NCBI GenBank assembly: GCA_050261515.1
Contig: JBLNDJ010000013.1
Coordinates: forward strand, 1-50,642
Length of the DNA stretch: 50,642 nt
Source: JBLNDJ01 sp050261515
GTDB lineage: Bacteria; Acidobacteriota; Terriglobia; Bryobacterales; Bryobacteraceae
Reading direction: 5' to 3'
Part shown: piece after piece, positions 1-7,885 of the stretch
How the letters are laid out: each line of letters opens with the position of its first letter
Numbering within the stretch: position 1 is the stretch's first letter
Program-made: the position numbers and the translations under genes
Notes under the pieces: generated by a model
Databases searched by the model: none
Seen by the model: only the letters and a program-made list of their open reading frames with translations
What the model was told of the DNA's origin: nothing

Positions 1-44
1 GGGTTGCTAAACTGTCAACGTAGCATCGCTGTCGACCCCGACAC

Positions 45-118
45 TCCCCGGTCGTCTAATGGTAGGACAGCGGCCTTTGGAGCCGTGAATCGTGGTTCGA
101 ATCCATGCCGGGGAGCCA
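45..118 (+). tRNA. tRNA-Gln (anticodon TTG)
   Basis: Folds as a complete cloverleaf. Acceptor arm TCCCCGG (45-51) pairs with CCGGGGA, the discriminator is G115, and CCA is encoded at 116-118. The anticodon stem GCGGC/GCCGT encloses the loop CTTTGGA, giving anticodon TTG, which reads CAA. The T-arm stem CGTGG/CCATG encloses TTCGAAT. The 3' end (GAGCCA) is also the first six bases of the direct repeat that bounds the recombinase cassette, so this tRNA is the likely insertion site of that element. Confidence 0.95.
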
Positions 119-257
119 CACCCAAAAACCGTAACTTCCCGCCGCCCCGTTTTGCTTGACGCCATCGCCGTTTGCGGTTGCCCGTTATCCCAAACATTCG
201 CCAGTATTTGCGTTCCGGGCGGTTTCTCCAGTTGGAAATGCCTCCAACCGGGGTGCG
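113..257 (+). repeat. Left direct repeat of cassette (offset 2192 to right copy)
   Basis: Aligns base for base with 2305-2449 at a constant offset of 2192. I count about eight mismatches over 145 positions. It starts with the GAGCCA of the tRNA 3' end and runs through ACACCCAAAAACCGTAAC. Confidence 0.9.
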
Positions 258-376
258 CTCTCAACCATCATGGTTGAGAGCGTTGGCCTCTCTCAACCCC
301 TCGAACTCTCCGTTTTCTCCGTTGACAGGTCCGCGGTTGTTGACAGGCCGGTTGAGAGCGTAGCCCTTTCTCAACC
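258..376 (+). promoter_or_regulatory. Recombinase leader with competing hairpins
   Basis: GGTTGAGAG at 272-280 can pair with CTCTCAACC at 258-266 (9-bp stem, 5-nt loop) or with the identical CTCTCAACC at 290-298, so the two stems exclude each other. A third arm pair lies at 350-358 / 368-376. GTTGACAGG occurs twice, at 321 and 339, 18 bases apart, and each copy contains TTGACA, but I found no good -10 partner. The 297-bp gap between the tRNA and the recombinase holds this leader and the left repeat, with no gene. A regulatory role is inferred. Confidence 0.45.
286..321 (+). repeat. Dispersed 36-bp repeat, copy 1
   Basis: Matches 9781-9816 at 35 of 36 positions, beginning GCCTCTCTCAA and ending TTTTCTCCG. 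It overlaps one arm of the leader hairpins. The second copy sits between two gene remnants, 9.5 kb away. Confidence 0.8.
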
Positions 377-415
377 GCTTTCGAACTGCATCGCCGATGG
401 CAGAGAATTGGATGA

Positions 416-1618
416 GTGCTGCGTGCCTCCGAAGAGGCGTCGCATCGAAGGCCGGTTCGATGCGCCATCTACACCCGTCAGTCGGTGAGTTCCTCGGACA
501 ACCTTTCCTCGTGTGAGGTCCAGTACGAGGCCTGCGCCCGCTACGCGGAGTCGCAGGGTTGGGCGGTTGTGACGGAACGTTTTGATGACGACGGCTACTC
601 GGGCGCCAGCTTGGACCGGCCGGCGCTGCAGAGGCTTCTCGATCTCCTCCGGAAGATCCCCTTGCAGCACGTCCTTGTTCATCGTCTCGACCGTCTGTCC
701 CGTAGCGTCCGGGATTGTGTCACGCTGCTCGACGAATTCCGACGGCTGAACGTGAATCTTGTCATTGTCACGGCGCCGGAACTTGGGCCTACAGCTCAGG
801 ATCAGTTCATCCTGAACATCCTGGCCTCATTCGCTGAGTTTGAAAGGGAGATGATCTCGGCTCGCATCGCGGAGTCCCGTGCGCGTCTCAAGGCGCGTCA
901 GTTGCGGTTCGCTGGCGGAGTGCCTTTCGGTTACGACTCTGACCCTCGAACCAAACAGCTTGTTCCAAACGCCGTCGAATCGGATGTCGTGCGCTGGATG
1001 TTTGCCGAGGCCGGAGCCGGAAGGCGTCCCTCAGAAATCGCCGAAGAGGCGAATTTCCGTGGGTACCGCACCAGATCATTTGCGCGTAGCAAGAGCGGCG
1101 GGCTGTGGACGGCGCGCCAGGTGTTGGCCACGCTGCGCAATCCCACCCACATCGGGTTGTTGAAGGATGGCAGCCGCGGCGTTCGTCAAGGGACGCATCC
1201 GCCGATCGTAGATGTGGACTTGTTTCATACTGTCGCCACGATGCTCGATGCCCGGCGCACTCGAAGACCGAAGGTTTCTCACTACGGTGCGATGTGGCCC
1301 TTGAAAGGAAGGATCTTGTGTGGCATCTGCGGCCGACCCTTGACCCCCCACAGCACACGGCGTGGCAACAAGGTCTATCGGTACTACCGATGTCGCGCCA
1401 CGGCTGGTGGTCGCGATCCCTGCGGGTATCAAGTATCGGCGGGGATTATCGAGAGCGTCGTCGCTTACCAACTGCCGAAGCGCTCTCGTGATGAGCTAGA
1501 CAGCCACCGCATCAGGGATTACGTCGAGCTCGTGATTTTCGAGCCCGAGTCCGGTACGGTCCACATCCGCTGCTCTGCTCTGAAGGAGCCGCGTGACAGC
1601 CCCGTCAATGCTCCGTGA
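416..1618 (+). CDS. Large-type serine recombinase (resolvase + recombinase + zinc ribbon)
   Basis: 400 residues from a GTG start. The N-terminal resolvase domain (about 14-150) has the catalytic serine in YTRQS (Ser23) and the arginine-rich stretch HRLDRLSRS near 90. A recombinase domain follows (about 165-275), then a zinc ribbon with Cys302, Cys305, Cys326 and Cys336. Family members cut and rejoin DNA through a phosphoserine link. The C-terminal part after the zinc ribbon is only about 60 residues, shorter than in typical large serine integrases, and I see no clear coiled coil. Its 3' end overlaps the 3' end of the opposing toxin gene by 14 bases. The location next to tRNA-Gln and the flanking repeats suggest it mobilises the cassette. 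Confidence 0.88.
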   Translation: MLRASEEASHRRPVRCAIYTRQSVSSSDNLSSCEVQYEACARYAESQGWAVVTERFDDDGYSGASLDRPALQRLLDLLRKIPLQHVLVHRLDRLSRSVRDCVTLLDEFRRLNVNLVIVTAPELGPTAQDQFILNILASFAEFEREMISARIAESRARLKARQLRFAGGVPFGYDSDPRTKQLVPNAVESDVVRWMFAEAGAGRRPSEIAEEANFRGYRTRSFARSKSGGLWTARQVLATLRNPTHIGLLKDGSRGVRQGTHPPIVDVDLFHTVATMLDARRTRRPKVSHYGAMWPLKGRILCGICGRPLTPHSTRRGNKVYRYYRCRATAGGRDPCGYQVSAGIIESVVAYQLPKRSRDELDSHRIRDYVELVIFEPESGTVHIRCSALKEPRDSPVNAP

Positions 1619-1940
1619 GGATCTGGATCAGCCGCTGCCTGGACTCGGCGAGCTTCGAGCCGGCTACCTGGCCGGCTCGATAAACAACAATTGTCGAGTC
1701 AGCGGTGAACACGCGGTTAGGACGAATCCGGCTGCTCTGGTTCAGGCCGCCGGTGACGAAATCAGATGCTTCGAGGCTGATCGCGTATTCGTCTTCGCGC
1801 GCTTTGCTGGTGATCTGGCAGAGGATCACATCATTGCCCTTGAGCGCGGCAAGGACCAAGGCCGGCCTTCGCTTGGTCTGGCTCAGATCTGAGAACGGGA
1901 AGTTGAGGACGACGACGTCGCCGCTTACAAATTGGCCCAG
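1605..1940 (-). CDS. MazF/PemK-type endoribonuclease toxin
   Basis: Encodes a MazF/PemK-fold toxin, a family of sequence-specific mRNA interferases. Conserved pieces are the N-terminal GDVVVLNFPFSD, then KRRPALVLA, then LCQITSK near the middle, and SRIRPNRVFTAD. The first in-frame ATG (1859) would remove the conserved first strands. The frame stays open upstream, but the only plausible initiation site there is CTG at 1940, preceded by GGAGG on the minus strand at 7-base spacing. That gives 111 residues, the usual family length. It overlaps the antitoxin gene by 16 bases, as expected for translational coupling. If CTG is not used, the 5' end may carry a mutation. Confidence 0.8.
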   Translation of the reverse strand: MGQFVSGDVVVLNFPFSDLSQTKRRPALVLAALKGNDVILCQITSKAREDEYAISLEASDFVTGGLNQSSRIRPNRVFTADSTIVVYRAGQVAGSKLAESRQRLIQILTEH

Positions 1941-2116
1941 GCTGCATCCTCCTCGGGGGAGAGCCAGTCCTTGGCCAGGGCGGACTCAGCCGCCACCACA
2001 GGGATCGAGGCCTCGGCATGCTCCTCGGTGAGGCTCCGGAGGAACGCCAGCAGCCGGTCCAGGTCCGCTTCTGACAACCGACCGAGCTCTTGGGCGATTA
2101 GTTCGCGCTTGCTCAT
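1925..2116 (-). CDS. Antitoxin partner of the MazF-like toxin
   Basis: 63 residues starting MSKRELIAQEL and ending SPEEDAAWANL. The end is typical of small antitoxins that precede mazF-like genes: an N-terminal helix-rich dimer/DNA-binding part and an acidic C-terminal tail with the motif LAKDWLSPEED that blocks the toxin. I chose ATG 2116 because GAGG lies 8 bases upstream on the minus strand. The frame is open far upstream (to 2455), but that part crosses the direct repeat and is not protein-like. Overlaps the toxin start by 16 bases; probably autoregulated with it. Confidence 0.8.
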   Translation of the reverse strand: MSKRELIAQELGRLSEADLDRLLAFLRSLTEEHAEASIPVVAAESALAKDWLSPEEDAAWANL

Positions 2117-2304
2117 GACGTCTATCCTCATTTTACGGCAGGCAGGCCACAGCAGATTCGCCGGGATGAAGTTGCAAGCTTCCGACCGGCCCCCCGGTTG
2201 TACTTGCGGATTGCTTTGGGTGTGCCTACCTTTCGTAGTACATAAGCCTCCTGTTTTCAACGATTTGAAATTTTCTGTGAAACGCAGTTTGTCAGGTGGG
2301 GATT
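2117..2304. other. Upstream region of the toxin-antitoxin pair
   Basis: 188 bases, AT-richer than the surroundings, with no gene. It should contain the minus-strand promoter of the mazEF-type pair. I found no convincing -35/-10 pair or operator. Confidence 0.4.
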
Positions 2305-2449
2305 GAGCCACACCCAAAAACCGTAACTTCCCGCCGCCCCGTTTTGCTTGACGCCATCGCCGTTTGGGGTTGCCCGTTATCCCAAACATGCGCGGGTATT
2401 TGCGTTCCGGGCGTTTTCTCCAGTTGGAAATGCCATCAACCGGGGGGCG
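2305..2449 (+). repeat. Right direct repeat of cassette
   Basis: Second copy of 113-257. The bases to its left (GGGGATT) no longer match the tRNA, so only GAGCCA of the tRNA is duplicated. The copy continues directly into patches derived from the recombinase and toxin genes. Confidence 0.9.
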
Positions 2450-2610
2450 TCCCATCGAAGGCCGGTTCGATGCGCCGTCTACACCCGTGAGTGGCGCCGC
2501 TTAACAACGCCGTCAACGGACCGTGAGGATCTGGATCAGCGGCTGCCTGGACTCGGCGAGCTTCGAGCCGGTTACCTGGACGGCGCGATCAGATGCTGTG
2601 AGGCTGATAG
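2448..2610. pseudogene. Internally deleted copy of the recombinase/mazEF cassette
   Basis: After the right repeat, three blocks match the intact cassette at shifting offsets. Block 2448-2491 matches 438-481 (recombinase residues about 8-22, stopping just before the catalytic serine). Block 2510-2580 matches about 1602-1672 (end of recombinase and 3' end of the toxin on the other strand). Block 2588-2607 matches 1761-1780 (inside the toxin gene). The first junction shares GCG between donor sites. So this copy once had both genes and lost their interiors. From 2611 to 2764 I see nothing recognisable. Confidence 0.8.
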
Positions 2611-2764
2611 AAATCCGATCCCGCCAGGGTTCACGAGATCCTCGCAACCGAGATCCGGAAAGCCTTACTGGAGTTCGCTGATGGCGCCAACCGTTGACGA
2701 GGTCTATCGCGCGGCGGCCGCCGCGGTTTCGCGCGCCTGAGCAGGCGTCGGCGCCATAGCCCAA

Positions 2765-3937
2765 TCAAGGGACGAGGACGGTCATCGGCTCGGCAACATA
2801 GCGTGGACCGGCCAGAACGGTCACACCCACCAGAATCTCGAAGCGATCGGGAAACACGGCCGCCGGCACCGGCCAGTTCAGTTTCGAGATGAACCGCTCG
2901 CCTGTAACCGCTTCTGCGACGGCGAGGCTTCCCTGGCTATGCGCTCCGTACAGGAAGAGGAGCCAGTGCCCCGTCTCGGTATTTCTCCGAAGAGCGATCA
3001 CCGCGCGATCTTTCGACAACTCACCCGTTGCGCTATCGAACGTGATGGGGAACGAGTGCGTATCGGGCCGCGGGGCGGGGTCGTTCGCCCAGGCCCTCAC
3101 GTCCACGTCTTGCCCCAGTTTCCTCGTCCACGGGTTCGCTCTTTTGCCGCCTAACAGAATCAGATTGGAACGTCGTACATCGTCCTCGGTTAACAACCGG
3201 CTCTGTTTCAAAGTCAGCTTGCGTTTGGCGGTCTTGAAGAGATCGGTAATCAGGTGAAGCGCTACCGCCTCGCCCATTCCGGTGTATTCGTCGGGACAGT
3301 CCTGACGGGACGCGACCGGCGTCACAGGCGCGGCGGCTGCGACAGCATTACCGGCCGGTTTCGGCGGGGGGCAATCCGATACATGGGGATTGCTCAGCAC
3401 AAGAATCGTGGGAGCGTCAGATGCCAGGAACCGGTTCCACAACCGCCCAAGCACGGGATTCGGCGCCTGCACCGCGGCGGCGCTCGAGCGACCGATGGAT
3501 TGCAGCCGGATCAGGTCCGCGGCGAGGACGAATATGATGACCAACAGAGAAGCGGCGGCGATCAGGGCCCAACTGGGTTTCCACGCACGCGACGGAGCAC
3601 TGGCGGGGCGGTCCGCCACGGTGAAGACGGGCACGTAGGTCCCGAGGGGAAGATCGAGCACCACTGCGCTGCCCCGGCCTGGTCCTTCGTAATACTCTTT
3701 GAGCCGGCGCCGGATCGCGCGCGCCTGCACACGCACGATCGAATCCTGGCTGGTGTCGAAATCGGATCCCCGTCCGAAGGCCTCGGTCGCGATGAGGAAC
3801 TCCGAGATCTCGGTGGACCTGCCCCGGAAGTGATACTCGCAGATGAGGGAGAGAAACCTCTGCAGCTTAGGAGCCCGGCGGAACTGGGCCGAGTCCAGAA
3901 TTCTCCGAAGCTCTTCGCGCTGCTCCTCCGTTGACAC
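2765..3937 (-). CDS. Membrane protein with acidobacterial regulator-like N-domain
   Basis: 390 residues if translation starts at GTG 3937; a longer frame reaches ATG 4054, but its extra 39 residues look non-coding. Residues 5-106 form a domain common in Acidobacteria and rhizobia at the N-terminus of cyclase-like or TolB-like signalling proteins (RAPKLQRFL, then IVRVQARAIRRRLKEYY, then LPLGTYVPVF). One membrane helix follows at about 123-143, then a ~245-residue domain, presumably periplasmic, that I do not recognise. It is divergent from the Oar-like receptor gene, so it may sense or regulate the same process. DNA binding is not shown by the sequence alone. Confidence 0.65.
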   Translation of the reverse strand: MSTEEQREELRRILDSAQFRRAPKLQRFLSLICEYHFRGRSTEISEFLIATEAFGRGSDFDTSQDSIVRVQARAIRRRLKEYYEGPGRGSAVVLDLPLGTYVPVFTVADRPASAPSRAWKPSWALIAAASLLVIIFVLAADLIRLQSIGRSSAAAVQAPNPVLGRLWNRFLASDAPTILVLSNPHVSDCPPPKPAGNAVAAAAPVTPVASRQDCPDEYTGMGEAVALHLITDLFKTAKRKLTLKQSRLLTEDDVRRSNLILLGGKRANPWTRKLGQDVDVRAWANDPAPRPDTHSFPITFDSATGELSKDRAVIALRRNTETGHWLLFLYGAHSQGSLAVAEAVTGERFISKLNWPVPAAVFPDRFEILVGVTVLAGPRYVAEPMTVLVP

Positions 3938-3964
3938 GCACCAGACCCCGTGAGTACTCCGGCA

Positions 3965-3979
3965 GTTAACGACGTTAAC
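3965..3979. promoter_or_regulatory. Paired GTTAAC palindromes upstream of the regulator
   Basis: Two GTTAAC hexamers separated by GAC, 27 bases upstream of the regulator's GTG. A related palindrome, GTTAATTAAC, occurs at 4150-4159. Possible operators in the 408-bp divergent region; no protein partner is known. Confidence 0.3.
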
Positions 3980-4149
3980 TCGGCCGGCCGCGCGCGCTGG
4001 ATCCGCTGGGAATCCGCGCGTCGCCGTCTCTGGAACCTTATCTTGCCACCGCATCCAAACGTTGTCAACGCTGCCGATTTCAGTGCCGCTTCGGACGGTG
4101 GCAACGTGTTACATGTTCTCCGCTGTGGCTCGCAAAACGGCCAATTCAC

Positions 4150-4159
4150 GTTAATTAAC
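4150..4159. promoter_or_regulatory. GTTAATTAAC palindrome near the receptor promoter
   Basis: Perfect 10-bp palindrome 11 bases upstream of a good -35 box. It shares GTTAA/TTAAC half-sites with 3965-3979. Apart from these sites and the promoter at 4171-4199, the intergenic stretch 3938-4345 shows no gene. Confidence 0.3.
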
Positions 4160-4170
4160 AACTCGATACC

Positions 4171-4199
4171 TTGACCGGAAAAAGCATGCGCCGTATGTT
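4171..4199 (+). promoter_or_regulatory. Sigma70-like promoter for the Oar-like receptor
   Basis: TTGACC (4171-4176), a 17-base spacer and TATGTT (4194-4199). It lies about 150 bases before the receptor start, leaving a leader of roughly 140 bases. Predicted from consensus only. Confidence 0.45.
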
Positions 4200-4345
4200 G
4201 CTAGTCGTTGCCTGATAAGGATTTCTGCTGCTCGCGCGGTCGAAACGGGGGTCACGCAGACCGCGGAGCAGTTCCGATGATCAGAGTGGATCACAGGGAC
4301 GCCTGACGTATATCTCTACGGCCAGGTACCCCAAGGAGGTTGCTC

Positions 4346-7300
4346 ATGCATTTGCGGATTTTAAAGATGGCGCTCTGGCTCGGGCTGTGCGGCGGCGCGG
4401 CATTGTGCCAGAACGTGACCGGTGCGCTGAGCGGGACGGTCAAGGATCCAGGCGGAGCGGTCATCCCGGGCGCGCACGTCGTGTTGACGAATCAACAGAC
4501 CGCCAAGACAGAGCCCGCGACGTCCAATGAGAGCGGGATTTTCGTCTTCCCGAGCGTACTGCCCGGCAGCTATGATGTCGAGATCTCGAGCGACGGCTTC
4601 AGAACGTTCCACATACGCGACATTGCGATCACGTCGGCAGAACGAAGATCGCTCGGCGATGTCGTACTGCAAATCGGGCAGGTAGCCGAGCGGGTGGAGG
4701 TCGCGGCCGTAACCACGCCCGTACAGACCGAGTCGAGTGAACGCGCCGGCCTGGTCTCGAGCGATCAGCTCATGAATGTCGCGATGAAGGGCCGCGACTT
4801 CTTCGGAATGCTGCCCACGATGACCGGCGTCGTTGATACGGCCTCCAGCCGCGAGGTGGTTTCCACCAGCGGCGCCGCCAACGGCGTCCACATCAACGGC
4901 GGCCGCGACACCTCGATCAACGTATCGGTCGATGGCATGTCGGTGCTCGACACCGGCAGCAACGGCAGCGTCCACACGCAGCCAAGCATGGATGCCGTTT
5001 CCGAAGTAAAGGTGCTGACGTCCAACTACCAGGCTGAGTACGGCCGCAACAGCTCCGGATCGATCAACGCGATCATCAAGAACGGCACGCAGGAGTTTCA
5101 TGGCAGCGGGTACTGGTTTTACCGCCACGAAAGTCTCAATGCGAACAACTATTTCCTGAACCGCTCCGGAGCGGCCAAGCCGCCCTACCGCATCAACGAC
5201 GCCGGCGGCACGCTCGGAGGGCCCGTTTATATTCCCGGCAGGTTCAATCGAAACAAGGACAAGCTGTTCTTCTTCTTCTCCCAGGAGTACGTCACCCGCA
5301 GGCTGTATCCGGGCGCGCAGAAAGTGACGACTCCCACCGCGCTCGAGCGTGAGGGCAATTTCTCGCAGACGTTCAACGAGGGCGGGGACCTGATCGAGAT
5401 CACGGACCCGACTACCGGTATGCCTTTCCCCGGTAACATCATTCCCGCCGATCGCATTAACCCGCTCGGCCAGAAAATTCTCAATTTTCTTCCGTTGCCG
5501 AACTATACGGATCCCGAACCGGACCTCCGCTATGCCTCGAACTACTTCACGAATCTGACCGGAAAGAATCCGCGCCGCGAATCGATTATCCGCCTTGACT
5601 ACAACGTCACTGAGAAGCTGCGCGCCTACATCCGGGGCATCCACAACAAGGAGGAGCTGAACTATCCCTACGGGTCGTGGATCGCCGGCGACGTGAACTA
5701 CGATCTCGTGAATACGCGCCGCAGGAACCGCGGCATGGGCGGAATCGTGAACCTCACATATACGATCAGCCCGTCGCTGGTGAATGAGTTCTCGCTCGGC
5801 GCGACGACGCGCGGCATTGTTTTCAACCCCGTGGACAAAAGCAAGGTCGCGCGGAGTCTGATGGGCGATATCGGCCAGTGGTACCCGGCGGCGAACGAAT
5901 CGGGTGCGATCCCGAACGTCTATTTCGGCGAGGATGTCGCGAATCCGATCACGCCGGCGATCGGAAATATCCCGTACAAGAACGAAAACCCGCTATACAC
6001 GTTTGTCGACAACATCTCGAAGATTGCCGGCCGGCACACCGTCAAAGCCGGCATCTACATCGAGCGCCAGCGCAAGGACGAGGTGGGTTCCCCGAACACC
6101 CGGGGCGAGTTCCACTTCGACAGCGATTCGAATAACCCGCTCGATTCCGGCTACAGCTTCTCGAACGCCCTCCTCGGCAACTTCATGAGCTACTCGGAGG
6201 GCAGCTACCGGCCGTACTCCATGTACCGCTATACGCAGGTCGAAGCGTATGTGCAGGACAACTGGAAGGTAGCGCCGCGCCTGACGCTGGACTACGGCGT
6301 GCGTATCTATCACGCTCCGCCGATGCACGATATCCGGAATGCCGTGACGACGTTCGACCCGTCGCAGTACGACCCGGCCGCCGCTGCTGTTCTGATACGG
6401 CCCGGGGAGGATGCGAACGGCAATCGCGTAGGTGTCGACCCGCGGACCGGCGCGACGTTCCCGTCGCCTTACATAGGCCTGTTTGTTCCCGGGTCCGGCG
6501 ACTATGCTCCGGGAATGGCAGTGGGAGGGCTGAACGGATTCCCGGACGGCCTCTTCACCACGCGGGCGATCTCGCTCGCTCCCCGTTTCGGATTCGCCTA
6601 CGATCCGACCGGCAGCGGCAGGACGTCGATCCGCGGCGGTTTCGGCATGTTCTATGACCGGCCCCAAGGAAACGTGGCGATGGGAACCAACGGCCAGCCG
6701 CCGGTGGCCTATACGCCGGTGCTCTACTACGGAAACCTCGACACATTTCTGCAGTCGCAGGGTGCCGTGGGTCCCGGTACCATCACGGCCGTTCAGACGG
6801 GCAGGCAGCCACTTCCGCGCGTCATGAATTTCAGCCTCACGGTGCAGCGTGAGCTCGGCTTCGGAACGGTACTCGACATCGGCTATGTCGGAAGCCTCGG
6901 CCGTCACCTGCTCGACTCGCGCAACATCAACGCGATCCCGATGTTCTCCCGGTTCGATCCGGCCAATGCAGACCCGACTACCGGCAAGCCGCTTCCGGAC
7001 GATTTTCTCCGCCCATACCAGGGAATGGGAGATATCGAGGTCACCGGGTTCGGCAGTTCGTCGAACTACAACTCACTTCAGGTATCCGTGAACCGGCGCA
7101 TGTCGCGCGGCCTCCAGTACGGCGTCGCATACACGTTCTCGAAGGCGCTGGGCACGGGATCCGCGGATATGGATAGCGTGAGCGCGTACTTTCCGGCTCG
7201 CGCGTGGAACTATGGGCCGCTCAGCTACGATATCACCCACGTCTTGGTTTTCAACTATATTTGGGACCTCCCGAATATCGGCAAACGCATCGACAACCGC

Positions 7301-7795
7301 ATTATCAGCAAGGTGATGGCTGATTGGCAGCTCGCTGGAATGACTGGTTTTCAGTCGGGCACGCCGTTCACGCCGACATTCAGCATGCAGAAATCGACTG
7401 ACTTCACCGGCTCCAGCGAGAGCGCGCGGATCGCCGTCGTCGGCGACCCGGTACTCTCGAAGAGCGAGAAGAGCTTCGGCCGAAACTTCAACACGGACGC
7501 ATTCGCCCCGCCGGCAAAGGGAACGTTCGGTAACGCAGGCGTGGGAATTCTGCGCGGCCCGGGAATCAACAACTGGGACGTCAGCCTCTCGAAGAGAATT
7601 CCCCTGGGGAATGAAAGACGCTACCTCCAGCTTCGCGCGGAGGCTTTCAACGTCTTCAACCACACCCAGTTTTCAAAGCTGGATACGAAGGCGAAATTCC
7701 AGGCAAACGGCACGCAGTACAACAATGCGTTCGGCAGCTATAGCGCCGCGCGCGATCCGCGGAAGATGCAGCTTTCCCTGCGCCTGATGTTCTGA
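4346..7795 (+). CDS. Oar-like TonB-dependent receptor with carboxypeptidase-regulatory N-domain
   Basis: 1149 residues. A signal peptide (about 1-22, ending ALCQ) is followed by a carboxypeptidase-regulatory-like fold (about 25-105: GTVKDPGGAVIPGAHV), a plug (about 115-245, with GRDTSINVSVDG) and a long beta-barrel ending in the aromatic terminus SLRLMF. The start is ATG 4346, six bases after AAGGAGG; a TTG two codons earlier is too close to that site. Such receptors are expanded in Acidobacteria and import large ligands through the outer membrane, powered by TonB. The substrate is unknown. Downstream lies a secreted alkaline phosphatase; upstream, a divergent membrane regulator. Confidence 0.92.
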   Translation: MHLRILKMALWLGLCGGAALCQNVTGALSGTVKDPGGAVIPGAHVVLTNQQTAKTEPATSNESGIFVFPSVLPGSYDVEISSDGFRTFHIRDIAITSAERRSLGDVVLQIGQVAERVEVAAVTTPVQTESSERAGLVSSDQLMNVAMKGRDFFGMLPTMTGVVDTASSREVVSTSGAANGVHINGGRDTSINVSVDGMSVLDTGSNGSVHTQPSMDAVSEVKVLTSNYQAEYGRNSSGSINAIIKNGTQEFHGSGYWFYRHESLNANNYFLNRSGAAKPPYRINDAGGTLGGPVYIPGRFNRNKDKLFFFFSQEYVTRRLYPGAQKVTTPTALEREGNFSQTFNEGGDLIEITDPTTGMPFPGNIIPADRINPLGQKILNFLPLPNYTDPEPDLRYASNYFTNLTGKNPRRESIIRLDYNVTEKLRAYIRGIHNKEELNYPYGSWIAGDVNYDLVNTRRRNRGMGGIVNLTYTISPSLVNEFSLGATTRGIVFNPVDKSKVARSLMGDIGQWYPAANESGAIPNVYFGEDVANPITPAIGNIPYKNENPLYTFVDNISKIAGRHTVKAGIYIERQRKDEVGSPNTRGEFHFDSDSNNPLDSGYSFSNALLGNFMSYSEGSYRPYSMYRYTQVEAYVQDNWKVAPRLTLDYGVRIYHAPPMHDIRNAVTTFDPSQYDPAAAAVLIRPGEDANGNRVGVDPRTGATFPSPYIGLFVPGSGDYAPGMAVGGLNGFPDGLFTTRAISLAPRFGFAYDPTGSGRTSIRGGFGMFYDRPQGNVAMGTNGQPPVAYTPVLYYGNLDTFLQSQGAVGPGTITAVQTGRQPLPRVMNFSLTVQRELGFGTVLDIGYVGSLGRHLLDSRNINAIPMFSRFDPANADPTTGKPLPDDFLRPYQGMGDIEVTGFGSSSNYNSLQVSVNRRMSRGLQYGVAYTFSKALGTGSADMDSVSAYFPARAWNYGPLSYDITHVLVFNYIWDLPNIGKRIDNRIISKVMADWQLAGMTGFQSGTPFTPTFSMQKSTDFTGSSESARIAVVGDPVLSKSEKSFGRNFNTDAFAPPAKGTFGNAGVGILRGPGINNWDVSLSKRIPLGNERRYLQLRAEAFNVFNHTQFSKLDTKAKFQANGTQYNNAFGSYSAARDPRKMQLSLRLMF

Positions 7796-7823
7796 TCAGC
7801 GCGCGTTTCAGATATACTTGCCC

Positions 7824-7859
7824 GCAGACGCCGTAGTTCGATTGAGCTCCGGCGTCTGC
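7824..7859 (+). terminator. Hairpin between receptor and phosphatase genes
   Basis: GCAGACGCC (7824-7832) pairs with GGCGTCTGC (7851-7859), followed by TTTCG: a 9-bp stem with an 18-nt loop. It could end the receptor transcript. A TATACT box at 7813-7818 lies just before it, so it could instead be in the 5' leader of the phosphatase mRNA. Confidence 0.5.
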
Positions 7860-7885
7860 TTTCGCAGTCCAGAACATCCACTGAT

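Larger units (their letters stand above)
113..2449. mobile_element. Serine-recombinase/mazEF cassette bounded by direct repeats at tRNA-Gln
   Basis: A 2.2-kb unit starts in the 3' end of tRNA-Gln and ends in a second copy of the same ~145-bp repeat. It carries a serine recombinase on the plus strand and, convergently, an antitoxin/toxin pair on the minus strand. Nothing else is encoded in it, so it resembles a minimal integrative element with an addiction module. An internally deleted copy of the same unit follows the right repeat. That these repeats are the actual attachment sites is inferred; the alternative is a tandem duplication of an older element. Confidence 0.6.

Noticed and set aside
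2117..2455. A 176-codon version of the antitoxin reaching back through the right direct repeat
   Set aside because: The added part crosses the repeat and has no protein-like pattern. ATG 2116 has a good ribosome site and the family length fits 63 residues.
4055..4345. Small gene in the divergent region before the receptor
   Set aside because: No open frame with protein-like composition. The stretch is better explained by promoter and palindromes.
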